Of a stretch of 64,000 nt of DNA, positions 1-10,552 are shown piece by piece (positions within the stretch are counted from its first letter, which is position 1; the number at the start of each line of letters is the position of its first letter). The position numbers and the translations under genes were made by a program. The stretch is from Phylloscopus collybita (lineage: Eukaryota > Chordata > Aves > Passeriformes > Phylloscopidae). Below the pieces are notes generated by a model. That model made no database searches and was not told the DNA's origin. It saw only the letters and a program-made list of their open reading frames with translations. The stretch lies in NCBI GenBank assembly GCA_027886175.1, contig JAJNNQ010000024.1, forward strand, positions 29,119,001 to 29,183,000. The letters are read 5' to 3'.

Positions 1-618
1 CCGTGGAGCTTTCTCTCTCCCGGTTTTGGAGGGCGCAGCCTCCTTTAATCCCAAACTCCCGGCTGCACGTTGCCCTCTTCCTTTCCCCATTGCTGAGGTA
101 CAGGGAAGCTTTCCCGAATCACCTACCACATATTCTCCCCTTAAATCTACTATTTACCCCGAAGTTTAGAAGTTCAGGCTTGTGCAGACCCACTTGTTTG
201 TTTCAGGAACCTGTCTGGACTCTGCAACAAATCCAAAGTTAGCAGAGACATTAAGACCCATTTCAAAGACATTAACACCCACAACCTTCACCCATCAAAT
301 TGTTTGTGAAGATATTAGCATTCCTCTCAGGGGCACTCAGTGAGTATGACCACCAGAGACTCCTTTAGATGACCCTCTAGGACCATAAAGGACTTCCAGT
401 AGGAGGTGGATGCATGCAAATTATTTCTAGGAAAAGTGATGTTTCTGTATTAACTAGGAAGTACACTGCAATGAATATATATGGGCATGATGGAATTTTG
501 CTCTGGACACACCTAAATTAGAGAAGATATCTTCTGGGTGTCCAGTACACTCATAATAAAGAATCCCTGCTTTCTAATACCTTAAACTGTGTTCAAAGGT
601 TTGTTTGCCAGCTGTTTT
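1..618. other. intergenic, nothing recognised
   Basis: AT-moderate single-copy-looking DNA. I see no ORF with a recognisable domain, no splice-consistent exon and no repeat I can name. In human the gene upstream of TENT5C is MAN1A2, and none of it is visible here. Confidence 0.5.
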
Positions 619-639
619 CTATCTCACTCCACAACATCT

Positions 640-792
640 CTGGACAACTTCTTCCAGTGCATGGTCACCCTCGCAGTAAAGTTCTTCCTCGTGTTCAGGA
701 GGAGCTTCCTTTGCATAAGTTTCTGCCCATGTCCTAGTGGCTGGCACCAGTGAGAAGAGCCTGGCTCCATCCTCTTGGTCCCCTCTCCTCCC
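640..792 (-). repeat. CR1 LINE fragment (antisense on plus)
   Basis: Read on the plus strand, the order of phrases is that of the antisense CR1 3' region: a 'ttccagtgcatggtcaccct' stretch, then 'gcagtaaagttcttcctcgt', then 'gtgagaagagcctggctcca' and 'tcctcttggtcccc'. On the minus strand this gives GARLFSLVPATRTW-like residues, which resemble the end of the CR1 reverse-transcriptase ORF. The copy is short and diverged, and lacks the 8-bp 3' tail. The boundaries are approximate. Confidence 0.7.
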
Positions 793-819
793 CCCAGCCC
801 ACTTTTTTTTTTTCATGGC

Positions 820-1450
820 AAATTGCCAGAATTCATTGTGAAGACTTGTGCTAAGGCTCTCTCCATGGCTGGGACGCAGAACCTTACCCTGCCTCCACTA
901 TATGGGACAGAAGAGCCTAAAGGCCCTAATTACCATCACTGGGGGAATTGTTCTAGTGCTGCTCCCTGTGAGGCAGCTGTAGGCAAAACTGTTGCAAAAA
1001 CAGGGCCTCTGGGATCCTCGTAGGATGCTGACTAGCCATGAAGGAGGTGAGACTGGCAGTCACCCCAGCCCTGGTGAGGTGAGACTGAAAGCAGATCCGA
1101 AGGGAGATGTAATCCCTTTCCTGCAGGAGAGGCAGATGGAGCTGGGATACCGCCGAGCAGCTGTCCTGCTGCAGGAGGGATGGGCCACCACAGAGATGCT
1201 GCTGAGGATGCTGCCCACGAGACATTCTCCACCAGTGCCTGCAGACAGCATGCACCAGTTGCCAGTCTTGCTGGGAGATGGGCAGTGGGACAGCATCTTC
1301 CAGAGCTGTGGAGTTTCCATGTGCTGCTAGTGGCCCACTGAGCAGACTGAGATGACCCTTCATAGTTGAGATGGGCCCCAAGGTTTCCAAGGGTGCAAGG
1401 CCACAGTTTAAAGTTTGCTGCCATCCTGCCTCACCTCCCTTGCTTGCCCT
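820..1450. other. intergenic, no supported gene
   Basis: Somewhat GC-richer DNA with overlapping open frames on both strands (one of 209 codons on the minus strand runs into the octamer repeat). None has a recognisable domain or exon-like boundaries, so I treat them as chance ORFs. Confidence 0.4.
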
Positions 1451-1454
1451 AGTG

Positions 1455-1516
1455 CCTGTGTGACTGTGTGATTGTGTGATTGTGTGATTGTGTGATTGTG
1501 TGATTGTGTGCTTGTG
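1455..1516. repeat. octamer microsatellite (TGTGATTG)n
   Basis: About seven units of an 8-bp repeat, TGTGATTG, the first and last units imperfect. The repeat encodes the HTITQSHN-like periodicity of minus-strand ORFs here, which is therefore an artefact. The unit written as ATTGTGTG is one base from the CR1 tail unit ATTCTGTG, but the sequence before it does not look like CR1. Confidence 0.9.
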
Positions 1517-1519
1517 CAG

Positions 1520-4500
1520 CAGTCCAGCTGGCAAGCTGCCCCAGGGAAAGGTAGATCCCCTCTTTGGATGGATCAGTTCCAAATCGCATAAACGTGACCC
1601 AGAGATTGTGCCTGTGTGTCTGAGTATGGGGAGCCTCTGACAACTCTCATTTGGATTATTTTAAGCTACATAAAAGTGCAAAATGTCCTCTTCCATTTGC
1701 CATTGCCACCAGTGAGAAATGAAAGGTTTACTGAAAAAGCGTTTAAAAATGCAGACAACTTTCCAGTAACAGCAGGGAAAAAAATGCATACTGAAAACAA
1801 AGACAGGTGGAAATTAAAAGCAGATAAAACTGTGTATGGACCTTTACTTGTGAAAACAGATAACAATTGTAGCAAACTACCACGGGGGAAAACCGGATTA
1901 TTCATTTCTTGAGTGATCTGAAAAAAGTCTGCAGACAACTGCAAGTTGTCTGAAGGGGCTATGAGTTTTACAGCGGGGTTATATTATCCAGGTATTATGT
2001 GAATACTAAGGGGTGGTTAATAATCTCTGTTAACCTTCAAATCTGTGAATATGCAGGGGCAAACAGTACTCTCTGCAACCAAAACCAGGCAGGGCTTAAT
2101 GCAGGATCCCAAGAGGTTGGTCTATTGGTAGTGTTAGCACTACAGTCCTCTACTTTGCTTTCTAAATCCGTGGATAATGAGGGAATGTGAGAAAGATGTG
2201 ATTTCAAACTGAAAAGCTGTAGTGGGGGTATTCACAAAGTCCTTGGGGCAGAGCCCACTGGCAGCTCAGTACCTAATGGCTTCACACGACCAAAACTGCA
2301 CTCCCTAAACCCCATTGTTTCTCTGCACCACCCCCTTTGCTGTGTTTGCCACCTGCACCCTGAGGCGATGTGTCCTGAATTTGCTCATGACTCCCAAATT
2401 ACAGTAAATATTTTTTTTCAGTCTGATTTGCAAACCCTTGTTCTCCCCCCACCTCTGCCTCCCCCATCATTTTCTCCTCTACCACCGAAAATTGTGATGT
2501 TCTCCCCCAGGTTCCAGGAAGCCGCGTGACTGATTAAGCAGTTGGGGTGAGCTCAGGTGCAAAGAAAAAGCCAGTTAGATGATGGGCTGCTGTACACTCG
2601 CTCCAGCAAGTGCATTCCATCTCTGCGTGTGTCTGCCCTGCTGCTTCCTAAGGGAAAGGAAAATCCCAGGCTTCTCTGGGCTGCCCGCCCTGGATCCTCA
2701 CAGCACAACCAGATTGGCAAAACCGATTTTCCTGCTGTGGGAGCAAAAGCGCCAGGGCCTGGGCAGAGGCATAACACCTTCTTCCCTCCTAGAAGAATTT
2801 GTATCTGTCATCACACAGCAGGGTGGCTCTGTTCCTTCAGGTTTTTGGGTAGTTTGGGGCCTGCACATCAGAGGATTTGTGAGAAGAGCCTGCAGCCCAC
2901 AGCCCAGGTTACCAGGGGTGGCACACAGCAAAGTAGTGGGGACACCTTCAAAAAGCCATATGTGAGAGAAAGCAGCTCTGGATTTCTGTGTCTTCCTCAC
3001 ATCTAAATGCAGCAGGAACTTTGCACAGGTCCTGCTGGTGAAGGGGCCTGGTACCATTTCTTGCCTCTTGGAGAAAGGGTGTTTTGCTGAGCTCAGAAAT
3101 ATGTGGGAGTTGGGATGTCCTTGGTAGCATCCCATCTTTTAGAGCAGGGACTTTCCAGCATTCACAGTGCTTCTAGCAGCAAATTTAACTTTTGATTTTT
3201 GAAAGGCTGCTGTTCCCTGCATAACTACACTCTGTGTGTCTATATTCACATGTTTACCTTTATCCATGTATCAGGAGGAAGAATTGCTTCATCTCCTAGC
3301 AGGAAACCTCAGACTTGCAGAGACAACTAAAGAAAAAAAAAACAAAACAGAAAGAGGCTCACTCTTGATACTCTGCAGGAGGATTTCATCATAGCCCTGC
3401 GTGGGTGGGATGTTCCTACCTGTCTCCACTCTCTAGGCATCTGCAGACACACAGTTACTCCACATGTCAGACAAAAAAGAAGCGTTTTCCAACTGCAGAT
3501 CTGATGCTCAATTACAGAATGGAGCCTGACAGTTACTACTACTGGGTATTAATAACTCTGCTTCATTTTATGGCTTTAACAGCTGTAGCAACCAAGATTT
3601 ATGATGACACATTACGTTCAGCAATGCATCACATAAGGAAACTAATCTGACAGTGCCAGGTCACTGAGCTGACTTACCGGCTTTTAAGTCAGTTTCTTCT
3701 GCCAGATTTGCTGCCCTATTTACTGGATAAAAATGAACAACTTGCACTGTTTTAATATAATTCCATACTTGCTGCTGTTTTGGCAGCTCACAGACTGTTC
3801 CCTTTGTCACACTGCCTTCCCAGGAGCTAGCTGATCCTTCTTCATTCCCCATCCTCTGTCTGAAAACCCTTTGGAACATGTCCAGTGCTGTGTATCCTGA
3901 AGAAGGGTACACCCCAGGAAAGGGGAGGAAGCTGGAGGAAACACTGGAGCAACAGGCAGAGATGAGGGATGGAGCAGCTGTGGGAGAAGGGGGAGATGAC
4001 AATTGTCCAAGAGCAGAGGGGCACGGTGGCTGCCAGCACTCACTGTCTGGTGGCAGGATTTTATCTGTATCCCAGTTACTCTTGGGGAAAGTATGTCTTG
4101 CAAAGATTGGGATCACCCATTACTTCTTCCTAGAACTGGAGCTGGCAATAGCAGAGTCCTAAATAACTGCTAGACATTAAGATTGTACCCTGGAGCTGTG
4201 TCTGGGCCTGTGTCAGCCATGTCAGCAGCCACAGCACCTGAGCAGTAGCCCACAGTTTTTAATCTCTTGTCTCAGCAGTGGGCTGTGTATTTCCATGTTT
4301 TCTAACCTCATGTCACCACAACCCACTGCACAGGCACAGGTGGATGGGTAGCAGAAGGCAGCTTCTCCTCAGGGGTAAATGGAATGGTTCATTACTCAAA
4401 GATGCATTCCTCATTATTCCTGCAATTTATTTAGGAGCCTGGTCCAGCTGGCTTTAATGGCATTTCCAATTCCTATCCCAAGGACCCTTTGTATGGCACC

Positions 4501-6018
4501 CCTGAAAAACTATTTAAAAGAACAAGTTTATTATCAGGAGGTCTAAGTTCACTGCAGAGAAGTCAGGATAAAGAAAACACTCTAAAATAAAATTGAGATA
4601 CCTCTTTGTGTTTACAAATGTTTTTGTGAAACAAGAACTTCTAAGCAAATAATGTAAACTATGAACCTTTGATTAATACTTTAACATCTGTAATAGCAGT
4701 ATGTGCTGCATCTTTGTCTATATTGGTATGTAATAAATATTCCCAGTAGAAAATATTTCTTAATAAGTACTTTAATTGCTTCCCACATGACAACAGAAAA
4801 TATACTGCCCAAAATTATCAGTTATTGTCAAAAGGCAATATTATTTAAGGCAGAAATTTTGCTGAAGAAATATTCTTAAGAAGTGAGATCATTCACTGTT
4901 TTAACTCCAACTGAGACATTTCCTTACAAGTGGTTATGCTTCTCTCATTTGTGCTACTCCTTCTCTTTGAGTTCCCTATTTCTCTTTCTAATTTTAGAAA
5001 CATAGGGAAAAAGTGTTGAGAGAGATCTGGATCATGTGCACCTCCACACAACCACAGGCAACCATATTACATATTTTCTGTTCTAGCTTCATCTTGAACC
5101 TAGTTTTATTCCCTTTCCTCCTGCAAGACTCTGAAATCATGATTCTCTCATTGGACAACAAGATGGTAACTTACCTCAAATCTGATTCTTGTGTTATCCT
5201 ATAATTTAAATAGGTCATTTTGTTTTCTGTTATTTACCCCAGCGGGGCAATATTGGAGTAAAATAAATAATTTTCTAACTCATCCCTATTCCTGCTCATC
5301 TTTGGCTTTGTTGGTGAAACAAGGCAGGTCTGTTGTGTTTGCTAGGCAAAAAGGAGCTTTCCAGTTTCCTCATTCAAGGCCAGCTCTTCTCCATATTTGT
5401 GCAGGTTTTAATTCATCTTTCTTGACTGTGTATGGACAAACAGTATAACAGATAGAGTGGTGATTTTTTTTCCCCCAATGCTTTGCAAGTACTTTTTTTA
5501 CTTCTACTAGGATTATGTCAGCTGGCCTGTCCTAGGTTGTGCTGATTCCACCCCCGCCCCCCCCCCCGCCTTCCTATTGAGCACTGATTATCCTAACAAA
5601 AGGCAATACCCCTGCATTTGATGAAATGTTGTGTCCTCAGCAGAAATTGTAACTTTTGCCCCCAGAAAGCACGTTCTCACACCCTGCACTATTAACCACC
5701 AGCTGATTTTTATGACACTCCATCTCCAAGTTGATTCCTGTCCAGTTGTTCCATCATCCTTGTCGGTGTGCGCAGAGCCTCCCACAGCCCATCAGACACA
5801 GTTTCCAGTAGCACGCTGTTTCAGCACTGCTGTAACATCCTTGAGAGCCCATCCTTGTAAGTTCTGGATGAGAGCCTGTTTGGCTGCTTCCAGTCGAGCA
5901 CCACAGAGAACTCTGGCAGAATTGGACGTCTGGGATCTCTGCTGACAGCTGCTCTGTCTGGGACAAGGTGCCTTCGGAAAAGCCCTGTAGTGTTTCAGTC
6001 AGCTCTTCATCGCTGCCC
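1520..6018. other. intergenic, no recognised gene
   Basis: Mostly AT-rich unique-looking DNA with scattered short chance ORFs, all below 155 codons. A C-rich run lies at 5549-5570. I recognise no protein, RNA gene or further interspersed repeat until the CR1 element at 6021. Confidence 0.45.
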
Positions 6019-6020
6019 AC

Positions 6021-6512
6021 AGATTCACAGAATCACAGAACCAGTTAGGTTGGAAAAGACCTTTGAGATCATCGAGTCCAACCTATGACCAAACACCACC
6101 ATTTCAACTAGACCACAGCACTGAGTGCCACATCCAGTCCCCCTTTAAACAACTCCAGAGATGGTGACTCCGTCATCTCCCTGGGCAGTCCATTCCGATG
6201 TCTAATCTCCCTTTCGATGAAGAATTTCTTCCTAATGTCCAACCTGAACCTGCCACAGCTTAAGACTGTGCTGTCTCCTGTCACTTGCTGCCTGGCAGAA
6301 CAGACCGATCACCACCCGGCTACGTCCTCCTTTCGGGCAGTTGTAGGGAGCGATAAGGTCTCCCCTGAGCCTCCTTTTCTCCAGACTAATCAACCCCGGC
6401 TCCTTCAGCCGCTCATCACGGCACTTGTGCTCCAGATCCTTCACCAACTTCGTTGCTCTTCTTTGGAATCTCTCCAGCCCCTCAATGTCCTTCCTGAACG
6501 GAGGGGCCCTTT
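6021..6512 (-). mobile_element. CR1 LINE, 5'-truncated 3' end
   Basis: The element lies on the minus strand. Its 3' terminus at about 6021-6045 reads, on the minus strand, as two copies of the 8-bp CR1 tail unit ATTCTGTG. Before it comes the conserved GATCTCAAAGGTCTTTTCC block, and upstream of that the end of the reverse-transcriptase ORF, with recognisable segments [15 protein letters not shown] and [18 protein letters not shown] (minus strand, around 6330-6490). The reading frame is no longer intact and only about 490 bp remain, the usual 5' truncation of CR1. It ends within about 15 bp of the TENT5C CpG island, so it forms the upstream edge of that promoter. Confidence 0.93.
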
Positions 6513-6524
6513 GAAAAATCTGCA

Positions 6525-7025
6525 TTTATAAGCAGGTGGGGGAGCGGGCAGCGGCCGCTGGGCGCTGCCTGTGCAGTTCGCGGGGCGAGCCCCCGAGGCT
6601 GCGGGCGAGCGTTCCCGGGCTGGGGCGGCCGCCCCCGCCCGCTCCCCGCCCCGAGCGCCGCGGGGCTCCCCGGGCAGCGCGCCCGGCGGCCGGACCGGCG
6701 GCCAGAGCCGCCCCCGCTGCGGCGGGAGGGCCGGGCCGGGCCGGGCGGGGCGGGGCGGCGATGGAGGGGCCATAAAGGGCGGTGGCGGGCAGCAGCGGGG
6801 CTGGCGCGGTTGCTCGGGGTGAGCGGCGGGGCTGAGGTGAGCGGCGGGGCCGGGGCTCCTCTCTCCTCTCCGGAGCTGAGCCGGCGGGACGGGCGGGCGG
6901 GCTCTCCCGGGAGCAGCGCTGCTGGCGTGGCTGTGGGTGTTCGAGGCGGGGATGAAGGTCCCGCGAAGGGAGCCGGACCTCCCGCCCTCGGCGCCGCTGG
7001 GCTCCGCGGGGACAAGCCCGTGGAG
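6525..7025 (+). promoter_or_regulatory. TENT5C: TENT5C CpG-island promoter
   Basis: About 500 bp of very GC- and CpG-rich DNA with GC boxes (GGGGCGGGG near 6747-6755). A G-run cluster at about 6723-6758 is followed by a TATA-like CATAAAGG at 6771. Transcription probably starts near 6800. Two good donor sites follow (GT at 6819 and GAG|GTGAGC with GT at 6837). Either could join a short noncoding exon 1 to the acceptor at 9350/9351. That exon structure is inferred from the sequence and from the two-exon layout of human TENT5C. Confidence 0.75.
6800..6836 (+). other. TENT5C: probable TENT5C noncoding exon 1
   Basis: A short 5' UTR exon is inferred between the TATA-like element at 6771 and the two candidate donors (GT at 6819 or 6837). 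The start is a guess from spacing, and the end depends on which donor is used. The downstream acceptor (pyrimidine tract ending in TACAG at 9350) is clear. Cap-site or RNA-seq reads would settle it. Confidence 0.4.
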
Positions 7026-7029
7026 CTTT

Positions 7030-9350
7030 TTGGGTGTCGTGTCAAATTGCGTGTCTTGTAGGAGAAAGTTGCTGCTGCAGGGTAGCGCGCCTCGTCGTGA
7101 CCAAGGTGTCCTCGCTCTTTTTTTGCCTCTGAGTGTTGTATTCAATGTTTTTTACAATCGATATTAAAGGTAGTGTCCTGCTCCCGCAGTTGTTTTCTTC
7201 CCAAGTACTGAGCATCTTCAGGTGTCAGATCTTGTGAAGGGCATGGCTGGCAGTGAAAGAGGCATGTGAGCTGTTAGCATCCCAAATACTCTGGAGTCTG
7301 CTGCTAGGAATCTCTTGTCATTAACATAAACCTTGCCGAGTAAGCAAACACAAGTGATTTGCGGGTGGGAAGCTTTAGAGCTTGACAGCCTGAGAATTAA
7401 ACTCTCCAGTGAACTGGAGATGAAATACTTCATCTTCCTCTCCCCAAGGGCAGCAATGTGCATTGTTCTCCTAGGTGAGGGTCACCAAGCAGAACCAAGT
7501 GCGTGTGGTGGGGTTGGAAGCGCTGGTCCAAGCCCCTTCTGGTCACTGGGTGAGTGAGCTGTGTGTTGTCTTGGCTGCAGGAGAGGGCTACAAACGGGAA
7601 GGAGGAGATGGAATAGTTTCAGAGGTAGTAGCTGAAAGCACTCGCAGCTTCAGTTAGAAGTCACAGGAAGACTCTTATGTTCTTTAGTGATCTGAAGGAT
7701 TTAATGGAAATACAGTGAGTTTACAAAGGAAATATACTTTAATGTGCTTGACCTGCCTGAGAGCAACTGCTGGCAGGCTTGATGCGTTTGTGTTTGTGCT
7801 GTGTTGGAGCATTAAGGATCGAGTTTGAAGAACCTCTTGATTTGTCCTAGATTAATCGTCTTGCAAATCACAGGTCTGTTTTGTGCCTGCTGGTGCTGAT
7901 GTGATCCATGGCAGCACAGTTTGTAATGCAGCAGCTCATGCTCAAGGACAGAAACTACTTCCCCAGAAGCATTTTCACCTCACTGTGTACTTGCTCTAGG
8001 ATTTGGGCCTCTTCATCCGAATAGGTGGCAGGTCAAAGAAGTTGCTTGGAAATGAAAAACTGGAAAAGGAGAGGTCTGAGATGACAGTAGCTGTTCTTTG
8101 AAACTTGCTTAAAAATGTTCCATGCACTGTGCTGTTGCACACTAGGAAACTATAGGGTTTGTTTCTTCTTTCTTGGTAGGCAAGAGTTAATTTGCTTAAG
8201 TTTGATTAGTCTGACCTTGGCAGCTGCAGTCTTCAGGAGTACTTGGGGCAGAAGAAGGTGAGGCCTCAATTAGTCTGTAGCTGTCAGGAAGCACCTGGCT
8301 GCACAGAAACCTGGAACACTTAAAAAAAGAAAAGGGTATTAACATCAGTTTGGGTTGCATGACTGTAGAACATCTGTAAGTATCTACATGCTACAAAAGG
8401 CAAGTGACTTAAGAAGTCTTGTCACAGCTAATCAGATCATTCTCTTGTGCTTAAAATGTTCAGATCAGGCAGTGACCAAGTCTGGTTAGTGAGATTCTGG
8501 GTGTTAAAAGAGTAACATGAACTTGATAAGCATCATCTGAATTTATCCCAGATCTTACAAGCTGTTTGCCCTTCACAAATGAGCAGAACTTGGAGAAGTA
8601 TGAATATTTCCAGAAAGGTAGTTTGGTTAGGCAGTGTCACTGAAGAAGGGTAAAGAGTTGCTTACAAAGACTGTAGTGCCCATTGAATGCTGGTACCTGA
8701 CTGCAGCTGAAATTCTGTCCAGGATGTTGAAGAGCTGCAGCTTTTTGCAGGAGCAAGATATACTTGGCCTTTATCCTGTGAGTGATAGATGTTGGATCAT
8801 TCAGAAAGGAAAAAGTTCTATGAAAATGAAGAAGTCTTGTGTCTCTGGCATAATTTAAGAGCTATCAGTGGACTGGATGTCTAAGCCCTGAAACTAACAC
8901 CTGAGGGTCTTCTATGGTTGTGTTAGTTGGAGACACCATTTTGAGCTTTATATACATCATGTAACAACTTCAAAGCCTAACTTTCAGAATTGCTTCACAG
9001 CTCATCTCACTTCAGCTGGTGCTGCTGCTGACTTTAGCCTTAGGTAAACCTTGTGTCATCTTTGGTAGTTTCTATTTGACACAAGCCACTTTCCTGAAGT
9101 AACTCTACCTCACCAAAAAAAAGAACAATGACAGCTAATCTATCCTTTTTTTTTTGCCTGCACCAATACAAAAGCTATGTCTCATCTCAGGTGAAAGGAT
9201 TGCTGATAATCATTAATACATAGAGTTATTTCTTTCTAGTTTCTAGTGTCTCTGTGAATGGACAGAAGAACACAGTCTAGGAATAGATCTAGGGAGCACA
9301 AACAGAAGATCTGACTTATCTTTTTCTTTTTATATTCTACCTCTGTACAG
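7030..9350 (+). other. TENT5C: TENT5C intron 1 (inferred)
   Basis: About 2.3-2.5 kb between the candidate donors near 6819-6837 and the acceptor at 9350. It contains no recognised gene or repeat, and the small ORFs in it are not exon-like. Confidence 0.5.
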
Positions 9351-9376
9351 TTTCTTTGGAGAAGAAAAGCCCTAAG

Positions 9377-10552
9377 ATGGCAGGCAAAGGAAGCAGCAGA
9401 GCAGACTCCATGTCCTGCAGTGTACTGAACTGGGAGCAGGTCAGCCGTCTGCACGAGGTTCTTACGGAGGTGGTTCCCATCCATGGGCGGGGGAACTTCC
9501 CGACGCTGAAGATGACTCTGAAGGACATTGTCCAGACGGTTCGGAGCCGGCTGAGGGAAGCGGGCATCGTGGTCCACGATGTCCGTCTGAACGGCTCTGC
9601 AGCTGGTCACGTCCTGGTCAAGGATAATGGGCTGGGATGCAAAGACCTGGATCTCATTTTCCAAGTTTCTCTTCTAAGTGAGGCAGAGTTTCAGTTAGTT
9701 CGAGATGTGGTCTTGCGATCCCTCTTGAATTTCCTGCCGGAAGGGGTAAGCAAGCTGAAAATCAGTCCCATGACACTGAAGGAAGCCTACATCCAGAAGC
9801 TGGTCAAAGTGTACACGGAGACTGACCGTTGGAGCTTGATATCGCTTTCCAACAAGCACGGCAAAAACGTGGAGCTTAAGTTTGTAGACTGCATACGGCG
9901 GCAGTTTGAGTTCAGTGTGGACTCGTTCCAGATCATTCTGGACTCCCTGCTCTTTTACTATGACTACTCAGAGACCCCCATGTCGGAGCACTTCCATCCA
10001 ACTGTCATTGGGGAGAGCATGTACGGAGACTTTGAAGCAGCTTTTGATCACCTCCAGAACAAGCTGATAGCTACCAAAAATCCTGAAGAGATCCGAGGTG
10101 GTGGGCTACTGAAGTACAGTAACCTCTTAGTTCGAGACTTCAGGCCCATGGATAAGGACGAGATCAAAACTTTGGAGCGCTACATGTGCTCCCGATTCTT
10201 CATAGACTTCCCAGACATCCTGGATCAGCAGCGCAAGCTGGAGACCTACCTCCAGAACCACTTCTCCAAAGAAGAGAGGAGCAAGTACGACTACCTCATG
10301 ATCCTGCGCAGGGTGGTGAATGAGAGCACCGTCTGCCTCATGGGACATGAGCGAAGGCAGACTCTCAACTTGATTTCTCTGCTGGCACTCAAGGTGCTGG
10401 CAGAACAGAACGTCATCCCTAATGCCACTAACGTAACCTGTTACTACCAGCCAGCACCTTACGTCAGTGATGCAAACTTCAGCAACTACTACCTGGCAAG
10501 TGCCCCTGTGCTGTACAGCCAGTCCTACCCCACTTGGTTGCCTTGCAATTGA
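9377..10552 (+). CDS. TENT5C: TENT5C (FAM46C), non-canonical poly(A) polymerase
   Basis: The intact intronless coding region has 391 codons, the same length as I recall for human TENT5C. The start is the first ATG of exon 2, 26 nt after the splice acceptor at 9350; the open frame upstream has only a TTG. The family nucleotidyltransferase core is clear. The glycine-serine loop NGSAAGH lies at residues 72-78, the DxD pair is D90 and D92 in [11 protein letters not shown], and the third acidic residue is E166 in NVELKFVD, all at the positions known for the active human enzyme. The C-terminal helical part and the ending YPTWLPCN are also conserved. TENT5 proteins add poly(A) to mRNAs in the cytoplasm, favouring ER-translated secretory messages. 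TENT5C acts in plasma cells and is a myeloma tumour suppressor in human. Paralogues TENT5A/B/D are excluded by the close match at the N-terminus ([15 protein letters not shown]) and by the GDAP2-WDR3 neighbourhood. Confidence 0.97.
   Translation: MAGKGSSRADSMSCSVLNWEQVSRLHEVLTEVVPIHGRGNFPTLKMTLKDIVQTVRSRLREAGIVVHDVRLNGSAAGHVLVKDNGLGCKDLDLIFQVSLLSEAEFQLVRDVVLRSLLNFLPEGVSKLKISPMTLKEAYIQKLVKVYTETDRWSLISLSNKHGKNVELKFVDCIRRQFEFSVDSFQIILDSLLFYYDYSETPMSEHFHPTVIGESMYGDFEAAFDHLQNKLIATKNPEEIRGGGLLKYSNLLVRDFRPMDKDEIKTLERYMCSRFFIDFPDILDQQRKLETYLQNHFSKEERSKYDYLMILRRVVNESTVCLMGHERRQTLNLISLLALKVLAEQNVIPNATNVTCYYQPAPYVSDANFSNYYLASAPVLYSQSYPTWLPCN

Noticed and set aside
953..1582. 209-codon minus-strand ORF with HTITQSHN repeats
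   Set aside because: The repeat part is just the translated octamer microsatellite, and the rest has no domain, no splice context and competing open frames.
2557..3006. Overlapping 149- and 128-codon plus-strand ORFs
   Set aside because: No domain, no conserved motif, and equally long frames on the opposite strand. Treated as chance.
5549..5570. C-rich run as a possible regulatory G4 on the minus strand
   Set aside because: It is too short and isolated, with only one long G run, and no nearby start site.
6441..7145. Pro/Arg/Ala-rich minus-strand ORFs of 234 and 187 codons
   Set aside because: They lie in a CpG island where stop codons are rare by composition, and they run into a CR1 copy.
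9356..9376. Seven-codon N-terminal extension of TENT5C
   Set aside because: It would need a TTG start. The ATG at 9377 gives the conserved 391-residue length.
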